Part shown: positions 1 through 9,218 of the stretch, one piece after another
Layout of the letters: every line of letters starts with the position of its first letter
How positions within the stretch are numbered: position 1 is the stretch's first letter
Source of the DNA: an uncultured Bacteroidales bacterium
GTDB lineage: Bacteria; Bacteroidota; Bacteroidia; Bacteroidales; FEN-979
Direction of reading: 5' to 3'
Length of the DNA: 44,411 bases
NCBI GenBank assembly: GCA_903915465.1
Contig: CAIWTA010000122.1
Location: forward strand, 1 to 44,411
Position numbers and translations under genes: made by a program
Notes under the pieces: generated by a model
The model's input: only the letters and a program-made list of their open reading frames with translations
Databases searched by the model: none
Told to the model about the DNA's origin: nothing

Positions 1-2
1 AA

Positions 3-1019
3 TCAGTAAAAACTACAAAATCTTCTGGGAAAGCTGCAAAACCAGCTGTTGCAAAATCTGCTATAAAGAAAAATGCTGCAACAAAAACTTCGGGAAGCAA
101 AACTATTTCTGTTCCGGCTCCCAAGAAGCAAGTTAAACCCAAGACACCCCCTGCTAAACAGTTACAGGAAAAAGCAACATCAGAAAAAACCTCTTCGGTA
201 AAAATCACAGAATCAGCTCCTGCTAAAGAAAAAATGGTCAAAATCTTTTCAAAGGAAAAGTTTGATTTTACTGATGAAAAGGGCGAAGTCACTGTGGAAA
301 GAAAATTGATGGCACTGTATAATCTTCAACAAATCGACTCTCAGGTTGATAAAATCCGGATTATTCGAGGGGAGCTTCCACTGGAAGTTCAGGATCTGGA
401 AGATGAAATTGCCGGATTGGAAACACGTATCGAAAATTATGTTCTTGAAACAGTTGAGCATGAAAAGGTTATCCATGAAAAGGAAATTTCAATTCAGGAT
501 AGTCAGGGACTGATCAAAAAATACGAAGATCAGCAAATGAATGTCCGCAACAACCGTGAATATGATTCTCTTACCAAAGAGATTGAATTCCAGAATCTTG
601 AAATTCAGTTATCACAGAAAAGAATTCGTGAGGCTCAACTGGCACTAGATGCCAAAAAAGAAGAAATAGCACAATTTCAAAAGGTTCTTCAGGACAGGAA
701 AAATGACCTTGAAGTAAAAAAGAATGAACTTGATGATATTATTGCTGAAACAGAAAAGGAAGAAAACGAGTTGATCAGACAATCTGATCTTAATCATAAA
801 TATATTGAAGAGCGTCTTATCACAGCATATTCCAGAATCAGGAAAAATGCCCGGAATGGACTTGCCGTTGTGCAGATAGAAAGAGATGCCTGTGGCGGTT
901 GTTTTAACAAGATTCCTCCACAACACCAGTTAGACATCCGGATGCATAAAAAAATAATTGTTTGCGAATATTGCGGAAGAATTCTGGTTGACGATATTAT
1001 TGTCAACGCAGTACATTGA
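3..1019 (+). CDS. C4-type zinc-ribbon coiled-coil protein with Lys/Ala-rich N-terminal extension (5' partial)
   Basis: The reading frame is open from base 3, so the gene starts before the window; the ATG at 234 is internal. About 77 visible residues before it are low-complexity Lys/Ala/Pro/Thr/Ser, like a histone H1 tail. Then comes a long, charged, predicted coiled coil (visible residues about 98-275). The C-terminus is a zinc ribbon with CxxC pairs at visible residues 297/300 (CGGC) and 321/324 (CEYC). This matches the CT398-like hairpin plus zf-RING_7 family, which is widespread but of uncertain function; nucleic-acid or protein binding is often suggested. The stop overlaps the ATG of the next gene by one base, so the two are probably co-translated. 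The family usually begins near the position equivalent to residue 78 onward, so the Lys-rich part is an addition. Identity of the conserved part is secure; the cellular role is unknown. Confidence 0.85.
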   Translation, partial: SVKTTKSSGKAAKPAVAKSAIKKNAATKTSGSKTISVPAPKKQVKPKTPPAKQLQEKATSEKTSSVKITESAPAKEKMVKIFSKEKFDFTDEKGEVTVERKLMALYNLQQIDSQVDKIRIIRGELPLEVQDLEDEIAGLETRIENYVLETVEHEKVIHEKEISIQDSQGLIKKYEDQQMNVRNNREYDSLTKEIEFQNLEIQLSQKRIREAQLALDAKKEEIAQFQKVLQDRKNDLEVKKNELDDIIAETEKEENELIRQSDLNHKYIEERLITAYSRIRKNARNGLAVVQIERDACGGCFNKIPPQHQLDIRMHKKIIVCEYCGRILVDDIIVNAVH

Positions 1020-2563
1020 TGTTTGTGTTGTTTCAAACAGGTAAAGCATTGAATTGGAAATGGCTATTTCTGTTCAATGCTTTTTGCTTTTTCCCATTTC
1101 TGCTTGCTGCACAGCTTGATTTCAATACAAACTGCCAGCTTGCATACAAAAATGTATTATCTCTCCAATTTCAGAAAGCAGAGAAAGTTCTATGCATAGA
1201 AAAAACAGTTAACCCTGCTAATCTCACACCGGTATACCTTGAGAATTACATCGATTTTCTGGCGGCATTTATCAAAGAAGAACAGCCTTTATTCGAAAAA
1301 TTCAGGAAAGATCAGGACAAGCGGTTTCAAATCCTCGAACAAGCTGATCAGAATTCTCCTTACTACCATTATTTTTTGGGAAATTTGCATATCCAATCGG
1401 CAATATTAAAAACCAAATTCGGAGAATACAGATCTGCAGCTATTGAATTTAGTCAGGCATACCGGGAGTACAAGGAAAACAAAAAGCTTTTCCCTGATTT
1501 TCTTCCTCAATATGCCGGGATAGGGTTGGTTCATGTTCTTGCAGGAATTGTTCCCGATAATTATTCATGGCTTTTAAAATTATTTGGAATGGAAGGAGAT
1601 ATTCAGCTTGGTTTGGCAGAAATCTCAAAAGTTGCAGAATATCCGGGGAATGATGAATCATATAATATCTTTAGGCTGGAAGCCTTATTTTATCTTTCTT
1701 TTATCGATGTTAACCTTGGGAAAGATACTGAAAATGCCATACATATTCTTCGGAATTTTGAAAAACTAAATGCTTCTTTCCCTGAACCTTCAAACCCACT
1801 ATTTGTTTTTGTAAAGGTCGCAGTCCTTTCGAAAGCACATATGAATGACGAGATATTAAGTACTTTAGAATTGTATCAGGCCAATGCTGTTGACTTCCCT
1901 TTCTGTTACCTTGATTACCTAACAGGGTTGGCAAAATTAAACCAACTTGATCCATCCGCAGACCGTTATTTTATTCGATTTCTCAAAAATTTTAACGGCA
2001 GAAATTATATCAAATCTGCCTACCAGAAATTGGCATGGTGTTTCCTTCTTAGGGGAGATTTCAAAAAATATCAGGAGTATATTAAGATGCCGTTGGATCG
2101 TGGAAATATCTTTATTGATGGAGACAAACAAGCATTCCGGGAAGCGCAGTCAAAAGATATCCCCAATATTTTTTTACTGAAAGCACGGTTGCTATACGAT
2201 GGAGGCTATGCTGACAAAGCATTGCATGAATTACTTGACCATAGCGTGAAAGAAATTGTTAAAAACAATAGAGATTTGCTTGAATATCATTACAGGCTTG
2301 GAAGAATCTATCAGGAATCCGGGGATTTGATTAAAGCATTATCTTATTTTGAGAGAACAATTCAGGAAGGAAGCAATCTTCCCTTTTATTTTGCTGCCAA
2401 TTCTGCCCTGCAATCGGGTTTGATTTACGAACAACGAAAAGAATTTCCGAATGCAGAAAAATATTTTCGTATTTGTTTGAAATTGGATTATCCTGAATAC
2501 AAAACCAGCCTTGATCAAAAGGCCAAGGCTGGTTTACAAAGAGTGAAAAAACATCTGCATTAA
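1019..2563 (+). CDS. Exported tetratricopeptide-repeat protein
   Basis: This encodes 514 residues from the ATG at 1019, which overlaps the preceding TGA by one base (TGATG); a TTG three bases earlier is less likely. The N-terminus has a hydrophobic stretch (about residues 14-30, ending LLAAQ) consistent with a signal peptide, so the protein is probably periplasmic. The rest is helical, with clear TPR-like repeats near the C-terminus (about residues 410-490, including YHYRLGRIYQESGDLIKAL). TPR proteins are protein-binding scaffolds; nothing here gives a partner. Its stop overlaps the stop of the convergent OmpP1 gene, so there is no room for a separate terminator. I do not recognise a named family beyond TPR. 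Confidence 0.8.
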   Translation: MFVLFQTGKALNWKWLFLFNAFCFFPFLLAAQLDFNTNCQLAYKNVLSLQFQKAEKVLCIEKTVNPANLTPVYLENYIDFLAAFIKEEQPLFEKFRKDQDKRFQILEQADQNSPYYHYFLGNLHIQSAILKTKFGEYRSAAIEFSQAYREYKENKKLFPDFLPQYAGIGLVHVLAGIVPDNYSWLLKLFGMEGDIQLGLAEISKVAEYPGNDESYNIFRLEALFYLSFIDVNLGKDTENAIHILRNFEKLNASFPEPSNPLFVFVKVAVLSKAHMNDEILSTLELYQANAVDFPFCYLDYLTGLAKLNQLDPSADRYFIRFLKNFNGRNYIKSAYQKLAWCFLLRGDFKKYQEYIKMPLDRGNIFIDGDKQAFREAQSKDIPNIFLLKARLLYDGGYADKALHELLDHSVKEIVKNNRDLLEYHYRLGRIYQESGDLIKALSYFERTIQEGSNLPFYFAANSALQSGLIYEQRKEFPNAEKYFRICLKLDYPEYKTSLDQKAKAGLQRVKKHLH

Positions 2564-4047
2564 AATCGTACACCGAAAGTGGCGACGACTGAATGGGCTG
2601 TATAAATATTATGAGATGGATTAACAAGTGCAGAATCATAAAAATAATAATCATCTTTTGTTTGCGACCAGATATATGCCAGATCGCAGAAAAAATGCTT
2701 TCCTCTGTAGCCTAATCCCCCGGATACCAGGTATTTCTCACCTGTTTTAATTCCTGATTGATAAGGGCTTCCATAATAACCAAAGCCACCCCTGACCCTG
2801 AAATTCTGAATTCTCCACTCAGTTCCTGCACGGACATTCACAGGAGAAGTATATTTTGCCTTTATTTCTTTGTTTAGATCATTATATCCGTTTGATGAAT
2901 CATAGAAACGAGCCTGGTTGTAATTTACATACTCATATTCTCCACTTACCAATCCATAACTGCCAATAATGAAGGCGATACTTCCGATGGCACGGAAAGG
3001 TGTTGTCATTTGGTAATCATAAGTCCCGAGGGGTGATTCCTGGTAATTAGTTGTGATTGTGTTTTTCTCATACGCTATCTCTGCCGTCATCTGGCTGTTC
3101 CAGCTGTCCCGCATATTCCCATAATATGTTGGTGTATGAATGGCTGCCCCGATACGAAACCAATTTGCAGGCCTGTAGATCACACCGATTTTCAGATTGA
3201 TCCCTGTTCCGTGAGTCTCAAGAGATTGATCATATGTAAGAGAGCGAAAGTAATGAATAGAAGTGTCATTTTGGAATTCCTGGTACTGACTTGTCTCAAA
3301 ATATCGGATAAATGGGATTCCGATGGTTGCACCAAAATACAATTTGTCTTCATAATTGGCCCCGAAGGATAGATTAAGTTCATTGATTGATCCATGACTG
3401 GAAACTGATTTTCTCTGATATACAGCACGCTGAGCTGGTGGAGCAACATCAAAATCGGACTTGTATGAATTGCTGGCAGAATCAGCATAGATCAAGTCAG
3501 TCCCGTAAGCTAAACCAATATCAAATGGATATTGATCATTGATCATATTCGGGGAAATTCCTCCCGGAAACGAATTCAGTTTATTTGTAAAATCTGTTAA
3601 GATGGAAGATTGCTTATTATTTCCTTCCATAGTGACCCGGCTATTATAATCGTTCTGTCTGTTTACCCCAAAAGCAACAGTAAAACCCCGAAACCCGCCT
3701 TTACTTGCAGTACTTGATGGAATGGAGAAGACCAATCCCAGGTTTCCCATCCCTACATTGCCTTTGGTATCTGTTCCATTGGTTCCATTGTAGTCGGAAA
3801 TCGAATGGTTAATGAAAAGGGATGGACTAAAAGACATTTCTGCGCTCTTATAGAGACCAATTCCGGCAGGATTGGTAGCAGTGACGGAGAAATCTGCTCC
3901 TACAGCACCAAAAGCTCCGCCAAGGCCCTGAAACCTGGCAGAACCACCATAAAATATTCTTGAATAACGCAATGCGTCTGATGCATTCTGGGCAGTTAAA
4001 TAGCTGACAGTAAGTAACAACACGAAGGATATGATTTGTCGTTTCAT
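2560..4047 (-). CDS. OmpP1/FadL-type outer-membrane protein
   Basis: This is a 495-residue protein with a signal peptide (MKRQIISFVLLLTVSYLTAQ, cleavage after TAQ). The mature start, SDALRYSRIFYGGSARFQGL followed by a GGAFGAVGAD-like stretch and NPAGIG, is characteristic of the Bacteroidota OmpP1/FadL/TodX-like barrels. The remainder is alternating beta-strand sequence rich in Tyr, Asn and Gly, and the last residue is Phe (FGVRF), as usual for BAM substrates. FadL relatives take up hydrophobic compounds across the outer membrane; the substrate here is unknown. It lies 49 bases downstream of the Gly-rich lipoprotein gene on the same strand, so the two may be co-transcribed. Confidence 0.85.
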   Translation of the reverse strand: MKRQIISFVLLLTVSYLTAQNASDALRYSRIFYGGSARFQGLGGAFGAVGADFSVTATNPAGIGLYKSAEMSFSPSLFINHSISDYNGTNGTDTKGNVGMGNLGLVFSIPSSTASKGGFRGFTVAFGVNRQNDYNSRVTMEGNNKQSSILTDFTNKLNSFPGGISPNMINDQYPFDIGLAYGTDLIYADSASNSYKSDFDVAPPAQRAVYQRKSVSSHGSINELNLSFGANYEDKLYFGATIGIPFIRYFETSQYQEFQNDTSIHYFRSLTYDQSLETHGTGINLKIGVIYRPANWFRIGAAIHTPTYYGNMRDSWNSQMTAEIAYEKNTITTNYQESPLGTYDYQMTTPFRAIGSIAFIIGSYGLVSGEYEYVNYNQARFYDSSNGYNDLNKEIKAKYTSPVNVRAGTEWRIQNFRVRGGFGYYGSPYQSGIKTGEKYLVSGGLGYRGKHFFCDLAYIWSQTKDDYYFYDSALVNPSHNIYTAHSVVATFGVRF

Positions 4048-4096
4048 AGGATGATGAATTTAGCTTATAAATTTTATCGTTAATTAGAACCAGGTT

Positions 4097-5542
4097 TTAC
4101 TTTCTTCTTCCACCACCACCACCACCGCCGCCACTGGGAGCGCTGCCACTACTTCCCGACCTTGACGGAGCAGAGTAGCTTCCTCCACCACCTGAACGTG
4201 CTCCTGAAGAGCTTGGTGTCGAGGAAGATCTTGATGGAGTGGAATAGCCGGATGATGAATTTGACCTGGAAGGTGTGCTATAACTCCTGGTATTACTATT
4301 GTTGTTTGAAGGTGTAGCAAATCTTTTTTCATTTGATGAAGAAGTTGTGCGACTTCTGTTTTGCACTCCATTATTAACATTGGTCGAGCTTCTCCGTTGG
4401 ATATTGGATTCTTTTGTACCATTATTTCTGGTCTCCAGTGCGCGTGGATTAATGTATTCCTGACTGTATTTTGGCTGTTTGTATGCAGGGGAAGAGTAGT
4501 TCTGTGTTTCAACGGTGCGATTAACAGTTGACTGACTCCCTGATCTTTGATTTTTTGTTGATGGTATTTCTCTTTGGTTATTCGACCGGCTATTCGGGGT
4601 AGTATTTTCAGTACGTTGATTTACAGGATTTTGATTTTGTTTGCTGCGATCAAAACGGTAATGTTGACGATCAGCTGGAGTTTTGTTTATGTCAGCCCGT
4701 GAACTAGTATGCTTTTGGACACTTTCGGAAGGATTTGTTCTCCCCTGAGCAGCAGCGTTCCCATCTGGCTTCTTTTGATCTGTTGCACGAGTGTCAATAG
4801 TTCTTCCAGTAATCTTCGATTCCCTGGGATTAGTAATATTCCTCTGTACCTTATCAACGGAGGAAGCTGTACCAGGTTCAGCTATTCTTGAAATGCTACG
4901 GTGATTTCCATCCCCATTGGAGGAAAGCATTCTCCTTTGTCCGTAATAAAATGAGGAGGTAGTATTGTAGTAAGGATTGCCATGGTGTCCATCCCAGTAC
5001 CCGTCATTGTAACCATCCCAATACCCGCTATAGTATCCGCCCCAACCTCCATAAGAATAAGGATAATACCAGGAAGAATAGGGATATCCCCAATTGTAGG
5101 AATCCCAACCCCAACCGAAACCGCAGCCAATTGAAACTGATGAGCCCCAGAAGAAGGGATCATAAGATGAACCAACGTAAACATTTACATCTGGGTTCGA
5201 AGAATAGGTATTATCATATAAATTAGGATCTACAGTCCCATCATTGTTATCTGTGGCATAACCTTTTGCGTTTGCTGCTCCTTGTTGCCCAGAGGATTTG
5301 GAATAGTCGTTGTAATCATCATACCAAGTAGCTGAACCTGATTTCATTGCTGAGGAGCTGTCGGGTGAGGACATCTTTTGAGGTGTAAGGTCCATGTTTT
5401 GATGTTTTGCCTCAACTGGCTGCTTTGAATATTTGGGATTTGCATAAACATCATCGTAAGCTACTGAGGATGTTTGCTGTTGCGTCTTGCATCCGGAAAG
5501 AGTTGAGATGATGATCGTGGTGAGAATGATTAACTTTTTCAT
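4097..5542 (-). CDS. Low-complexity Trp/Tyr/Gly-rich lipoprotein
   Basis: This encodes 481 residues. The N-terminus is a type II signal peptide with lipobox LSGC (Cys18), so it is a lipoprotein. About residues 125-195 are extremely rich in Trp, Tyr, Gly and Ser (for example GWGWDSYNWGYPYSSWYYPY). Residues about 200-400 are rich in Asn, Arg, Ser and Thr and look disordered. The C-terminus is Ser/Gly-rich and ends in eight glycines and RRK. The start is well supported: AAGGAGGAC lies just upstream of the ATG. Other long frames over the Gly/Ser end are composition artefacts. Similar lipoproteins are known in Bacteroidota but have no assigned function; a surface or matrix role is only a guess. 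It is followed by the OmpP1 barrel gene. Confidence 0.8.
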   Translation of the reverse strand: MKKLIILTTIIISTLSGCKTQQQTSSVAYDDVYANPKYSKQPVEAKHQNMDLTPQKMSSPDSSSAMKSGSATWYDDYNDYSKSSGQQGAANAKGYATDNNDGTVDPNLYDNTYSSNPDVNVYVGSSYDPFFWGSSVSIGCGFGWGWDSYNWGYPYSSWYYPYSYGGWGGYYSGYWDGYNDGYWDGHHGNPYYNTTSSFYYGQRRMLSSNGDGNHRSISRIAEPGTASSVDKVQRNITNPRESKITGRTIDTRATDQKKPDGNAAAQGRTNPSESVQKHTSSRADINKTPADRQHYRFDRSKQNQNPVNQRTENTTPNSRSNNQREIPSTKNQRSGSQSTVNRTVETQNYSSPAYKQPKYSQEYINPRALETRNNGTKESNIQRRSSTNVNNGVQNRSRTTSSSNEKRFATPSNNNSNTRSYSTPSRSNSSSGYSTPSRSSSTPSSSGARSGGGGSYSAPSRSGSSGSAPSGGGGGGGGRRK

Positions 5543-5605
5543 TGTTTTGTCCTCCTTGGTTCCTTTTATGGTCGTTTGAACTTCATTACGATGAGGAATA
5601 TTTAC

Positions 5606-5613
5606 TATTTTTG
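5606..5613 (+). promoter_or_regulatory. Bacteroidota -7 element for proS
   Basis: TATTTTTG matches the Bacteroidota primary sigma consensus TAnnTTTG and lies 51 bases before the proS ATG. No convincing -33 box was identified. Confidence 0.6.
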
Positions 5614-5663
5614 TCTCCTTATCAGAAGGAAATTATTAACAAATATTATACCGAACTTATAAA

Positions 5664-7139
5664 ATGGCAAAAGATTTTTCAACAAGAGCAGAGAATTACT
5701 CACAATGGTACAATGACCTGGTGATAAAAGCAGATTTGGCTGAAAATTCGGCTGTTCGCGGGTGCATGGTTATCAAGCCGTACGGCTATGCAATATGGGA
5801 GAAGATTCAGGCAACTCTCGACCAGATGTTTAAGGCTACCGGTCATTCAAATGCCTATTTCCCGATTTTTATTCCTAAATCATTTTTTAGCAGGGAAGCT
5901 AGTCATGTTGAAGGTTTTGCAAAAGAATGTGCAGTCGTTACGCATTATCGGTTAAAAGCTTCACCAGATGGGAAGGGTGTTGTTGTGGATGAAGATGCAA
6001 AACTTGAGGAAGAGTTGATCGTACGGCCTACCTCCGAAACAATCATTTGGGATACATATAAAAATTGGATTAAATCTTATCGCGACTTACCCATACTGAT
6101 CAACCAGTGGGCGAATGTTGTCCGATGGGAAATGCGCACAAGACTATTCCTTCGAACTACTGAATTTTTATGGCAGGAAGGGCATACCGCTCATGCTACA
6201 AATGAGGAAGCTGTGAAAGAGTCAGAAACTATGCTGGATGTGTATGCAAAATTTGCTGAAGAATGGATGGCTGTTCCTGTTTTACAAGGCACCAAAACCG
6301 CCTCCGAGCGGTTTGCAGGAGCTATTGATACATATGCCGTTGAGGCGCTAATGCAAGACGGGAAAGCACTTCAAGCGGGAACGTCACATTTTCTTGGACA
6401 AAATTTTGCAAAAGCATTTGATGTCAAATTCCTTACGCGGGAGAATCAACTTGAGTACGTCTGGTCAACATCGTGGGGTGTGTCCACCAGATTAATCGGG
6501 GCTTTGATCATGGCGCATTCAGATGATAATGGTCTTGTATTGCCTCCAAAGCTGGCACCAATCCAGGTTGTAATAGTTCCGGTTTTTAAAAACCAGGAAC
6601 AGCTTGATCTTATCCGGGAACATGTAATCCCAATGAAAAAAACAATTGAAGACAAAGGAATTACCGTAAAGTTTGACGACCGAGATACACATAAACCGGG
6701 TTGGAAATTCGCTGAATATGAGTTCAAAGGAGTTCCTGTCAGGATTACCATTGGTCCGCGGGACATTGAGCAAGGGACTGTAGAAGTAGCCCGTCGGGAT
6801 ACGCTTGAAAAAGAAGTGTTCCAGATGATCGATATAGGAAATAAAATCAGTCATCTATTGGTTCAGATCCAGCAAAATCTTTTTCAGAAGGCTCTAAATT
6901 TTAGGGAAAATAATACTTTCCGGGTAGACACGTGGAACGAGTTCAAAAATGTTCTGGAGAACAAGGGAGGCTTCATCTATGCGCACTGGGATGGTACTTC
7001 AGAAACGGAGGACAAGATCAAGGAAGAAACAAAGGCAACTATCCGTGTAATCCCGTTAAATAATCCCCGGGAAAATGGAAAATGTGTTTATTCTGGGAGG
7101 CCTTCAACGCAACGAGTTGTTTTTGCAAGAGCTTACTGA
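5664..7139 (+). CDS. proS: Prolyl-tRNA synthetase, archaeal/eukaryotic-like short type
   Basis: This enzyme charges tRNA-Pro with proline in the cytoplasm. The 491-residue protein has the class II core: the TSE proline loop ([10 protein letters not shown]), motif 2 ([20 protein letters not shown]), motif 3 ([19 protein letters not shown]), an anticodon-binding domain ([10 protein letters not shown] onward), and the C-terminal extension ending in ARAY with a terminal Tyr. It lacks the large editing insertion of the E. coli-type enzyme and is close to 490 residues, the size of the type 3 form normally found in Bacteroidota. The ATG at 5664 fits the family N-terminus; an upstream in-frame extension is not needed. 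It is divergent from the lipoprotein gene and abuts the convergent GIN lipoprotein gene. Confidence 0.97.
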   Translation: MAKDFSTRAENYSQWYNDLVIKADLAENSAVRGCMVIKPYGYAIWEKIQATLDQMFKATGHSNAYFPIFIPKSFFSREASHVEGFAKECAVVTHYRLKASPDGKGVVVDEDAKLEEELIVRPTSETIIWDTYKNWIKSYRDLPILINQWANVVRWEMRTRLFLRTTEFLWQEGHTAHATNEEAVKESETMLDVYAKFAEEWMAVPVLQGTKTASERFAGAIDTYAVEALMQDGKALQAGTSHFLGQNFAKAFDVKFLTRENQLEYVWSTSWGVSTRLIGALIMAHSDDNGLVLPPKLAPIQVVIVPVFKNQEQLDLIREHVIPMKKTIEDKGITVKFDDRDTHKPGWKFAEYEFKGVPVRITIGPRDIEQGTVEVARRDTLEKEVFQMIDIGNKISHLLVQIQQNLFQKALNFRENNTFRVDTWNEFKNVLENKGGFIYAHWDGTSETEDKIKEETKATIRVIPLNNPRENGKCVYSGRPSTQRVVFARAY

Positions 7140-7904
7140 TTAAAATTGAATAACTTCTCCAACGCCATGAATCTGGATGTCTAAAGAATCCGGATTCCCA
7201 GTATAATAAATATTTCCAATAGATTCAATTCGTGCTTTAAGGAATTGCCGTGCTCTGACATATACATCATTGGAGCCATGGTTGGTTACAAATGCATATC
7301 CAGTTTGCAAGTCCTTGGCCTGGATCAACCCAAAATCACCTGCAAAAATCGTGCAGATAGAACATGTCCCATGAAGGTTGAAGTCGGCGGTTCCCATATG
7401 GATAATAAAATATCCGAATCCTTTAATGTCCAGATTCATGTCAATTGTTCCTGCTCCTCCCCAGACATCTACCTTCAGATTATCAGATCTAATTGGAGTT
7501 AAAGTTGTAATATTTCCTGAAGAGTTATAGTAGATTTTTTTGAGGTTTTTAACTGAGACATATACATTGACGGGCTTTGAATAGCTCCTTAACCAATTAC
7601 ACTTGGTATTATTCCTGATCGTCAGCTGGCGGTCAATAACCTTTGTTTCAATTCCGTCTAATATATTCTGTCCAGCTTCAACTTCTACCTTATTGACAGA
7701 ATCTTCGCTGAGGATAAGATTTACATAATCCTCCAAATCGATACTATCAAATTCAGCAATATTCCTGACTTCCCTTACGATGTTCCCTGTGCTGGTGAAG
7801 CAATCAGTCCCGGTCTTTTTGCAGCCAGGCAATCCAAATAGAAAGACTGATAATACACCAATGGTGTATGTAAGTAACTTGATGCTATGTTTTTTAATTT
7901 TCAT
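7140..7904 (-). CDS. GIN-domain (DUF2807) lipoprotein
   Basis: The chosen start is the ATG at 7904, giving 254 residues; a longer frame from 7955 begins with TTG and runs into the upstream gene. The N-terminus is a lipoprotein signal with lipobox LPGC (Cys28). The rest, from REVRNIAEFDSIDL onward, has the repetitive short beta-strand pattern of the head-GIN/DUF2807 family: V-D, V-E, L-x-I and repeated VYV/YITG-like strands, probably forming a beta-helix or beta-solenoid. These cell-surface or periplasmic proteins are abundant in Bacteroidota and their function is not established, although they are often called putative autotransporter adhesins. Its ATG is four bases after the stop of the PagL-like gene, so the two probably form an operon. 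Confidence 0.85.
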   Translation of the reverse strand: MKIKKHSIKLLTYTIGVLSVFLFGLPGCKKTGTDCFTSTGNIVREVRNIAEFDSIDLEDYVNLILSEDSVNKVEVEAGQNILDGIETKVIDRQLTIRNNTKCNWLRSYSKPVNVYVSVKNLKKIYYNSSGNITTLTPIRSDNLKVDVWGGAGTIDMNLDIKGFGYFIIHMGTADFNLHGTCSICTIFAGDFGLIQAKDLQTGYAFVTNHGSNDVYVRARQFLKARIESIGNIYYTGNPDSLDIQIHGVGEVIQF

Positions 7905-7908
7905 GTTA

Positions 7909-9120
7909 CTATTTAAGGGATTTTTTCCCATATAGATGAACAAACCGGTATCCAAATCCCCACCCGATATAATCAGCTCTTCCGAAGTGAACTTTCAGCA
8001 TCACATTTGCAAATATATGCTTTGAAATATTGTACTGAAAGGATATTTTCTCATACAATGGACCATTTGATTTTTCCTGACCACCAAGATAACATCCCAA
8101 GTTGAAAATTAAACTCAGTTTTGAAAGTCCTAACTCATATGCTGCATTGATCCCAGGCCGGAGAATTTTTGTTTTGTTGGATACATCAACGCCGCGGGAT
8201 TCAAGGATTGCAACATGTGAGCCATCATAGGAAAGATCAAGACCAAAACCGACTTTGCTCTTTCTGCTGACCGGGAAGAATGTATTTTCATAAATATGGT
8301 ATACAAGAAAATTCTGTTTTAAAATAGCTTGCATATTTTTACTTCCAATTGCAGCCCCAAAATTAAATTCCACTGAATGTTTCACTATCGCTTCAAAAGG
8401 ATCAGTTGGCGCAATAAAACGATCGCCTATAAAGTTGTTTTCACGGGCAAGCCGATAGGCTAACCCAACATTCGCCAATGGGAAATTCAATCCATAATTT
8501 GGCAGTTTGAGAGAGCCATTTGAAAAATGCTGCAGACCAAATCCTCCGGAGATTGTCAGTCGTTGATTCAATCTGTACCTTATTTCGAATGTCAAATTCA
8601 CAGCAGCATTCAGATGAGAACCAATTACAAGATTTTTGTAATTGCTTATCCTGTCAAACTTCTTGGTAAGATAACCTATTCCAAGGCCAAACCGGAAAGT
8701 CATCAAAAAACTATTCCGCCGATAAAGTGGAAAATTGATGAACGGATAAATAGCATAAGCAGATCCCAGGTATGGTGATTTTCCCAAACCTGAATACCAA
8801 AAACTGACACCAATCAATGGATAGGCATATGCTCTTTCCCATTTATGTTTGCCAAAAGTTTCCTGTTGAAGATTAATCTCGAATGCGGGTAAATGGCTGT
8901 TGAATATTTCCAGTTCAAGATGATGCGCATAGATAAATCCATAATTGAATTTTACCTCAACCATCATATTTGAAGTAAAGAGTTTATGTTTGAATTGAGA
9001 TTGGACGGAAAGAGGTGCCAATAGAGAATACAGAAAAAATATCCTGACAAGAAAGACGCGTAAGGGAAAAATTTCTGCAGGCTGTATCAATTTAATGAAT
9101 CTTAAGATTTTATTCTGCAC
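7909..9120 (-). CDS. PagL-like lipid A deacylase / acyloxyacyl hydrolase family outer-membrane protein
   Basis: The 403-residue beta-barrel protein starts with a hydrophobic leader (about residues 20-42, ending SVQSQ). The stretch FGLQHFSNGSLKLPNYGLN contains the His-x-Ser motif (His198, Ser200) of the PagL family, whose catalytic triad is His/Ser/Glu. PagL removes the 3-O-linked acyl chain of lipid A in the outer membrane. The protein is about twice the length of Pseudomonas PagL; the C-terminal half is further barrel-like sequence, as in other Bacteroidota members. The start codon is GTG at 9120. A TTG at 9090 is an alternative, because a possible -7 element (9120-9127) overlaps the GTG. 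The activity is an inference from the motif. Confidence 0.75.
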   Translation of the reverse strand: MQNKILRFIKLIQPAEIFPLRVFLVRIFFLYSLLAPLSVQSQFKHKLFTSNMMVEVKFNYGFIYAHHLELEIFNSHLPAFEINLQQETFGKHKWERAYAYPLIGVSFWYSGLGKSPYLGSAYAIYPFINFPLYRRNSFLMTFRFGLGIGYLTKKFDRISNYKNLVIGSHLNAAVNLTFEIRYRLNQRLTISGGFGLQHFSNGSLKLPNYGLNFPLANVGLAYRLARENNFIGDRFIAPTDPFEAIVKHSVEFNFGAAIGSKNMQAILKQNFLVYHIYENTFFPVSRKSKVGFGLDLSYDGSHVAILESRGVDVSNKTKILRPGINAAYELGLSKLSLIFNLGCYLGGQEKSNGPLYEKISFQYNISKHIFANVMLKVHFGRADYIGWGFGYRFVHLYGKKSLK

Positions 9121-9195
9121 AAATTTATTACGATTTCCCGATTCTACGAAAGATAGATGTTTGGTGATATGCTAACGATAAAACAGATTAATCCT

Positions 9196-9203
9196 TACTT
9201 TTG
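9196..9203 (+). promoter_or_regulatory. -7 element for mazG
   Basis: TACTTTTG matches TAnnTTTG and is 16 bases before the mazG ATG, so the leader would be very short. Confidence 0.6.
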
Positions 9204-9218
9204 AGAAAAAATTAAAGA

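Noticed and set aside
4084-4512. Long frame overlapping the lipoprotein gene
   Set aside because: It follows from the Gly/Ser/Asn-rich codons of the real gene, lacks a usual start context and resembles no protein.
9120-9127. TAAATTTG -7 element for the PagL-like gene
   Set aside because: It fits the consensus but overlaps the only long start codon, so it could be chance; it is mentioned as a reason to consider a TTG start at 9090.
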